From Bacillota bacterium (GTDB lineage: Bacteria > Bacillota > Clostridia > Lachnospirales > Lachnospiraceae), in NCBI GenBank assembly GCA_023423045.1, contig JAFAGA010000081.1:1-27858 (forward strand): a stretch of 27,858 nt of DNA, given 5' to 3'. The notes under the pieces were generated by a model. It was not told the DNA's origin and searched no databases. It saw nothing but the letters and a program-made list of their open reading frames with translations. The position numbers were made by a program, and so were the translations under genes. How positions within the stretch are numbered: position 1 is the first letter of the stretch; the number at the start of each line of letters is the position of its first letter. Shown here one piece after another: positions 24,808 to 27,858 of this stretch.

Positions 24808-25710
24808 GTGAAAAAGAACAAATTTACCGAGTTTTTAAAAGGAAAAGGTTATTACATGTTATTATTTGTCGGCGTGGTTGCCATAGCAACGGTCGCCGTG
24901 ATTGGATCCCAGTTATCCTCTAATCAGGAACAAAAGGATAACGAATTTGTGGATATCAATGAAATGGATGATAACATAGCAGCTGAGGACGGGGTTAATG
25001 AGCTGGCTGAGAATAACCCGATAACGGAGGGGATTGTTAATAGTGAAGGCGATACCACTTCCGAGGTAGCTTCCAACGATGAAGCCGCAAATATTGCTGC
25101 GGAAAATAATGAGAGTCAGGATCTTGCAAGCCATGACATGATTGAGTATGAGGGGTATGAAGAGGATAATGTATCTGATTCACTGGCACAGGCAGGAGAG
25201 ACATCCGATACTGCCTCGGCCGGAGAAAGCATGGAAACCAGTACAGCTACGGCCCGGAATGAGCCGGCTCAAACCCGGGAAAGTCTGTCCTTTAGCATGG
25301 ATGACGGACTTATGTGGCCGGTTCAAGGTAATGTGATCATGAATTACAGCATGGATCATACCATCTATTTCGCTACTCTGATGCAGTACAAATGTAACCC
25401 GGCCCTCATTATTGATGCAGAGCCAGGAACTGAGGTAAAAGCAGCAGCAACCGGCATTGTCACAGAGATTGATCTGGACAATGAAGAAACCGGCATTACC
25501 GTTACTATGGATATCGGGAATGGCTACAGCGTTGTATACGGACAATTGGCACAGGATATGTCTCTGAAGGCTGGCGATCTGGTTAATGAAGGTGAAGTTA
25601 TCGGCACCGTCAGTGCGCCTACAAAGTATTACTCCGTTGAAGGCAGCAATTTGTATTTTATGGTTAAGGAAGATGACCAGACGATAAATCCTATGTTACT
25701 TCTTCGTTAA
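24808..25710 (+). CDS. Membrane-anchored LytM (M23) protein, catalytically degenerate
   Basis: A 300-residue protein: short cytoplasmic N-terminus, one membrane helix (about 14-34), an acidic low-complexity linker (about 40-160) and a C-terminal LytM domain (about 165-300) outside the membrane. Active M23 peptidases need an N-terminal His, an Asp and a late HxH. Here the Asp region is kept (LIIDAEPGTEVKAAATGIV) but the His position reads CNPA and the HxH reads LYF, so zinc binding and cleavage are unlikely. Similar degenerate LytM proteins, such as SpoIIQ of sporulating Firmicutes, act as scaffolds between membranes; this resemblance is suggestive only. GTG 24808 is chosen because GAGGTGA (24796-24802) lies five bases upstream; another GTG at 24799 overlaps it. 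Confidence 0.83.
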   Translation: MKKNKFTEFLKGKGYYMLLFVGVVAIATVAVIGSQLSSNQEQKDNEFVDINEMDDNIAAEDGVNELAENNPITEGIVNSEGDTTSEVASNDEAANIAAENNESQDLASHDMIEYEGYEEDNVSDSLAQAGETSDTASAGESMETSTATARNEPAQTRESLSFSMDDGLMWPVQGNVIMNYSMDHTIYFATLMQYKCNPALIIDAEPGTEVKAAATGIVTEIDLDNEETGITVTMDIGNGYSVVYGQLAQDMSLKAGDLVNEGEVIGTVSAPTKYYSVEGSNLYFMVKEDDQTINPMLLLR

Positions 25711-25733
25711 AAGGAAGCAGAATATGATTGCAA

Positions 25734-25785
25734 AAAACAAGTGAGGGTGGCTTAAAGCGTAGCTTTGAACCTCCTCACTTGTTTT
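25734..25785. terminator. Bidirectional terminator after the LytM gene
   Basis: A 13-bp outer stem AAAACAAGTGAGG/CCTCACTTGTTTT encloses an inner stem TTAAAGC/GCTTTGA (one T-G-type mismatch at its base). A-run and T-run flank it, so it can act on both strands. Confidence 0.85.
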
Positions 25786-25797
25786 ATTAACATAAGG

Positions 25798-25815
25798 GAA
25801 GCGGCTTGCCGCTTC
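25798..25815. terminator. Hairpin downstream of the NiaR gene
   Basis: GAAGCGG, loop CTTG, CCGCTTC: a 7-bp GC-rich stem with a stable tetraloop, about 65 bases past the NiaR stop on the minus strand. No clear U-run follows, so its role as terminator is uncertain. Confidence 0.35.
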
Positions 25816-25879
25816 TTGTTGTATAATATAAGAGCGATTTGCATGACGTGCGCCTGTTGCATCACATAAGGCGGGCAGA

Positions 25880-26392
25880 CTATTGATACAGATAGCCTTT
25901 GGCCAGAAGAGCCTTCTCGATGCGGTCCAGAGTCTCTTCCGTATCGGCGATTACCGTATGCTGGTGTATTCCGTCCGCCAGGTCTTTAAGCGGCACGATT
26001 TTCTTCTCCTTTACCTTGCTGACAAAATCGTATACATCCTGACGATTGCGTATGGTCAGTGCCGTGGCGATATCCCCATAGATTTCATGAGTTACAATCA
26101 CATCCAGGATCCTGCCGCCGTTGTCAACAAAGGTGCACAATTCATCCTCAATCTGCCCGGTGGTATGGCGCACCCGGAAGATACGCTTGGCCCGGGACTC
26201 GTCGGATTGATAGATTAAGTAGCCCTTCGTGGTAGAGAAGATATTGCTTCCGGTCGCACGCAGCAGGGTAATATCCTGAACGATTACCTGCCGGCTTACC
26301 CCAAGCAGACGGGACAGCTCTCCTCCGGATATGGGCTCTGTCTGCTCATTTAGTATTTTTATCAGCTGTTCTCTGCGCTTTGCTCCTTCCAT
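25880..26392 (-). CDS. niaR: NiaR-type repressor of NAD biosynthesis (HTH-3H)
   Basis: A 170-residue protein, the normal length for the family. An N-terminal HTH_11 winged helix (about 5-60; ISGGELSRLLGVSRQVIVQDITLLRATG) is followed by a 3H domain. H76, E84, H143 and H145 can be aligned with the metal site I recall for the Thermotoga homologue, with the same relative spacing; H102 is also conserved-looking. The family represses NAD synthesis and niacin uptake genes when nicotinic acid is abundant. None of those targets is in this window, so it acts elsewhere. The start at 26392 has AAAGGAG six bases upstream. It is divergent from the small gene at 26561. Confidence 0.92.
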   Translation of the reverse strand: MEGAKRREQLIKILNEQTEPISGGELSRLLGVSRQVIVQDITLLRATGSNIFSTTKGYLIYQSDESRAKRIFRVRHTTGQIEDELCTFVDNGGRILDVIVTHEIYGDIATALTIRNRQDVYDFVSKVKEKKIVPLKDLADGIHQHTVIADTEETLDRIEKALLAKGYLYQ

Positions 26393-26560
26393 CCGAGGCT
26401 CCTTTCTTAAATATTGATAAATGCCTTTGCATTTTGGTTATCTTTCGATATAATAAAGGTTGTTTATTATGTTTTTATTATATACTGACAGGAACAAAAT
26501 GACAACGGTTTAATATTTCTATAAATAGATGGCAACCGACATGAAAAAGGGAGGCGCAGA

Positions 26561-26830
26561 ATGTTTCGTTTATGGGCAAAGGTATTTAAGGAGAATAGAA
26601 TGATTAAGGATATGGTGGTTTGCAATGAGGACCCGGAGCTTCGTAGAACTCAGAAGATATTTGCCGCCCTGGACGATATCTGCAATGCATATGATCTATC
26701 TAAGCCGATTTGGCTTAAACCCACGATAGAAGATTTTAAGAAGCATGATAAAACAAGATTTACAAAGGACAATTTTATTGACGGAATTGATTTTGACTAT
26801 CTGGAGATACATGTGATAGAGGAGGACTGA
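26561..26830 (+). CDS. Small conserved-looking protein of unknown function
   Basis: An 89-residue soluble protein with no signal peptide or membrane helix. The sequence is rich in charged residues and contains DLSKPIWLKPTIEDFKKHDKTRFTKDNFIDGIDFDYLEIHVIEED, a pattern I associate with an uncharacterised family in Clostridia; I assign no function. The ribosome site GGGAGG lies a normal distance before ATG 26561. It is separated by only 28 bases from the M15-type peptidase gene and is probably co-transcribed with it. One copy of the ACAGGAACANAATR motif lies 60 bases upstream of its start. Confidence 0.8.
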   Translation: MFRLWAKVFKENRMIKDMVVCNEDPELRRTQKIFAALDDICNAYDLSKPIWLKPTIEDFKKHDKTRFTKDNFIDGIDFDYLEIHVIEED

Positions 26831-26858
26831 AGCCGCCGGGGCGGCAGTGGAGGACGGG

Positions 26859-27740
26859 ATGAAACGAAAATATATCCTGTATGGGATCTTGTTTCTTTTA
26901 ATTATTCTTATTCTGATGGTTATTATCTTGGTTTGGAAGGAAGGACAGAATAGAAACCTGTTTAAGCAGGAGGTGCCGGAAAACACCCTTGCCGAAAGGA
27001 ACGGGGAAGACCTGCCCGCCTTTCTGGAGGAAGGCAGTGCCGAGGCTGCCTTGAAGGTGACGGATCAGCCGAAGGGCGAGGCTATTGCGGAGCATTCGGT
27101 TAAAAATGAGGATGAAGGGCAGGCGGAGGATATGGAGACATGGGGGCAGAAGACCTTTTATTATGAGGAATTATCCCAGGAGATCAGGGAGCGGATCACG
27201 GGTAAATCCTATGGTGAAAATTGTGTGGTGCCTTATGAAGAGCTTTGCTATATCAGCGTACTCTATTGGGGCTTTGATGACCAGACCCACACAGGAGAGA
27301 TGATTGTAAACCGGGCGATTGCAGAGGACGTCGTGGAGATATTCCGGGAGCTGTACGAGGCAAAATATCCAATTGAGCGGATGGTGCTGATCGATGAATA
27401 TGATGCCGATGATAATGCATCCATGGCAGAGAATAATTCCTCAGCCTTCAATTACCGTGTCATTGAAGGGACTGATCGAATCTCGCTTCACGGCTACGGA
27501 TTGGCCATCGACATCAATCCCCTGTATAATCCCTATATCCATAATCTAAATGGGAAACAGGTGGTCACGCCGGTAGAAGGCGCTCTATATGAGGACCGAA
27601 CTCTGGAATGTCCCTATTATATCAGGGAAGGGGATGTCTGCTATCAGGCCTTTATTAAGAGGGGATTTACCTGGGGCGGAGAATGGAAGAACAATAAGGA
27701 TTACCAACACTTTCAGAAGAAAATCGAGGAAGGAAATTGA
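26859..27740 (+). CDS. M15_4-type peptidase, membrane anchored
   Basis: A 293-residue protein with an N-terminal membrane anchor (about 5-27), a variable acidic linker (about 30-90) and a C-terminal M15-type zinc peptidase domain. The metal motif is H211 and D218 in SLHGYGLAIDINP, with the third ligand H284 in DYQHFQ; FTWGGEW precedes it as usual. M15 enzymes cleave D-Ala-D-Ala or other peptide bonds in peptidoglycan; the M15_4 subgroup is less well characterised, so the exact bond is unknown. It would act outside the membrane. ATG 26859 is chosen, four bases after GGAGGA; an in-frame GTG at 26847 overlaps that site. Confidence 0.87.
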   Translation: MKRKYILYGILFLLIILILMVIILVWKEGQNRNLFKQEVPENTLAERNGEDLPAFLEEGSAEAALKVTDQPKGEAIAEHSVKNEDEGQAEDMETWGQKTFYYEELSQEIRERITGKSYGENCVVPYEELCYISVLYWGFDDQTHTGEMIVNRAIAEDVVEIFRELYEAKYPIERMVLIDEYDADDNASMAENNSSAFNYRVIEGTDRISLHGYGLAIDINPLYNPYIHNLNGKQVVTPVEGALYEDRTLECPYYIREGDVCYQAFIKRGFTWGGEWKNNKDYQHFQKKIEEGN

Positions 27741-27795
27741 GCGTAAATTAAGATGGAGCGGCATCCATCCGAGACGGAGTGTGGCGAGACAGTAA

Positions 27796-27824
27796 TTGAT
27801 TTATGAATTTTATAATGATATAAT
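27796..27824 (+). promoter_or_regulatory. Promoter reading out of the window
   Basis: TTGATT, 17-base spacer, TATAAT. It is downstream of the peptidase stop and points to a gene beyond the right end. The last bases contain a GCAAGCTTGC palindrome. Confidence 0.5.
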
Positions 27825-27858
27825 GAAAGCGTAGTGAGTGTGCTGCAAGCTTGCTTGC

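Noticed and set aside
24700..24808. Sporulation sigma-F type promoter for the LytM gene
   Set aside because: GTATA occurs at a suitable place but no matching GG-rich -10 was found at the right distance.

Overview
The window looks like part of the chromosome of an anaerobic, spore-forming-type Firmicute, most likely a Lachnospiraceae / Clostridium cluster XIVa relative. The basis is moderate GC with AGGAGG-type ribosome binding sites, LplB/LplC-type sugar permeases without a local ATPase, a large membrane-bound AraC-type regulator, a NiaR/3H repressor, and a degenerate LytM protein of the kind I associate with that family. The taxonomic call is inference. I see no phage, transposon, plasmid or CRISPR sequence.

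Region 1 (1-4177) is a signalling cluster on the + strand: a receiver-PAS-histidine kinase, a membrane GGDEF diguanylate cyclase and an EAL-HDOD protein. Two of the three carry dense cysteine clusters (C216-C235 in the kinase PAS region; seven Cys in residues 168-189 of the cyclase), so a metal- or redox-linked c-di-GMP module is a reasonable guess. A strong hairpin separates it from a convergent aldo/keto reductase gene.

Region 2 (5169-11399) is a compact mannoside-catabolism operon: GH38-type glycosidase, ROK sugar kinase, GntR/UTRA repressor, and a class I mannose-6-phosphate isomerase with an unusual 235-residue N-terminal extension. It has a good promoter with a palindrome just downstream and ends in a perfect terminator. 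The inferred flow is mannoside to mannose to mannose-6-P to fructose-6-P.

Region 3 (11418-12384) is a reverse-strand membrane-anchored XRE regulator with a dyad-rich promoter. Region 4 (12450-19581) is a sugar-import locus: a divergent membrane AraC regulator, two CUT1 permeases, a lipoprotein binding protein and a TIM-barrel sugar-phosphate isomerase/epimerase, ending in a terminator almost identical to that of region 2.

Region 5 (19639-22865) is a divergent pair, a cytoplasmic GH2 glycosidase and an ArsR-type regulator with a large C-terminal domain. Their 551-bp intergenic region holds the most unusual cis-structure in the window: tandem units each with an 11-bp-arm palindrome, the first sitting at a predicted transcription start and followed by a small terminator-like hairpin. 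A related motif, ACAGGAACANAATR, recurs in other intergenic regions.

Region 6 (23006-27858) is housekeeping-like: a MATE exporter, tRNA-Gly(CCC), a catalytically degenerate LytM/M23 membrane protein, the NiaR repressor, a small uncharacterised protein, an M15_4-type peptidase, and a promoter pointing out of the window. All family calls come from reading motifs by eye; no database search was run.
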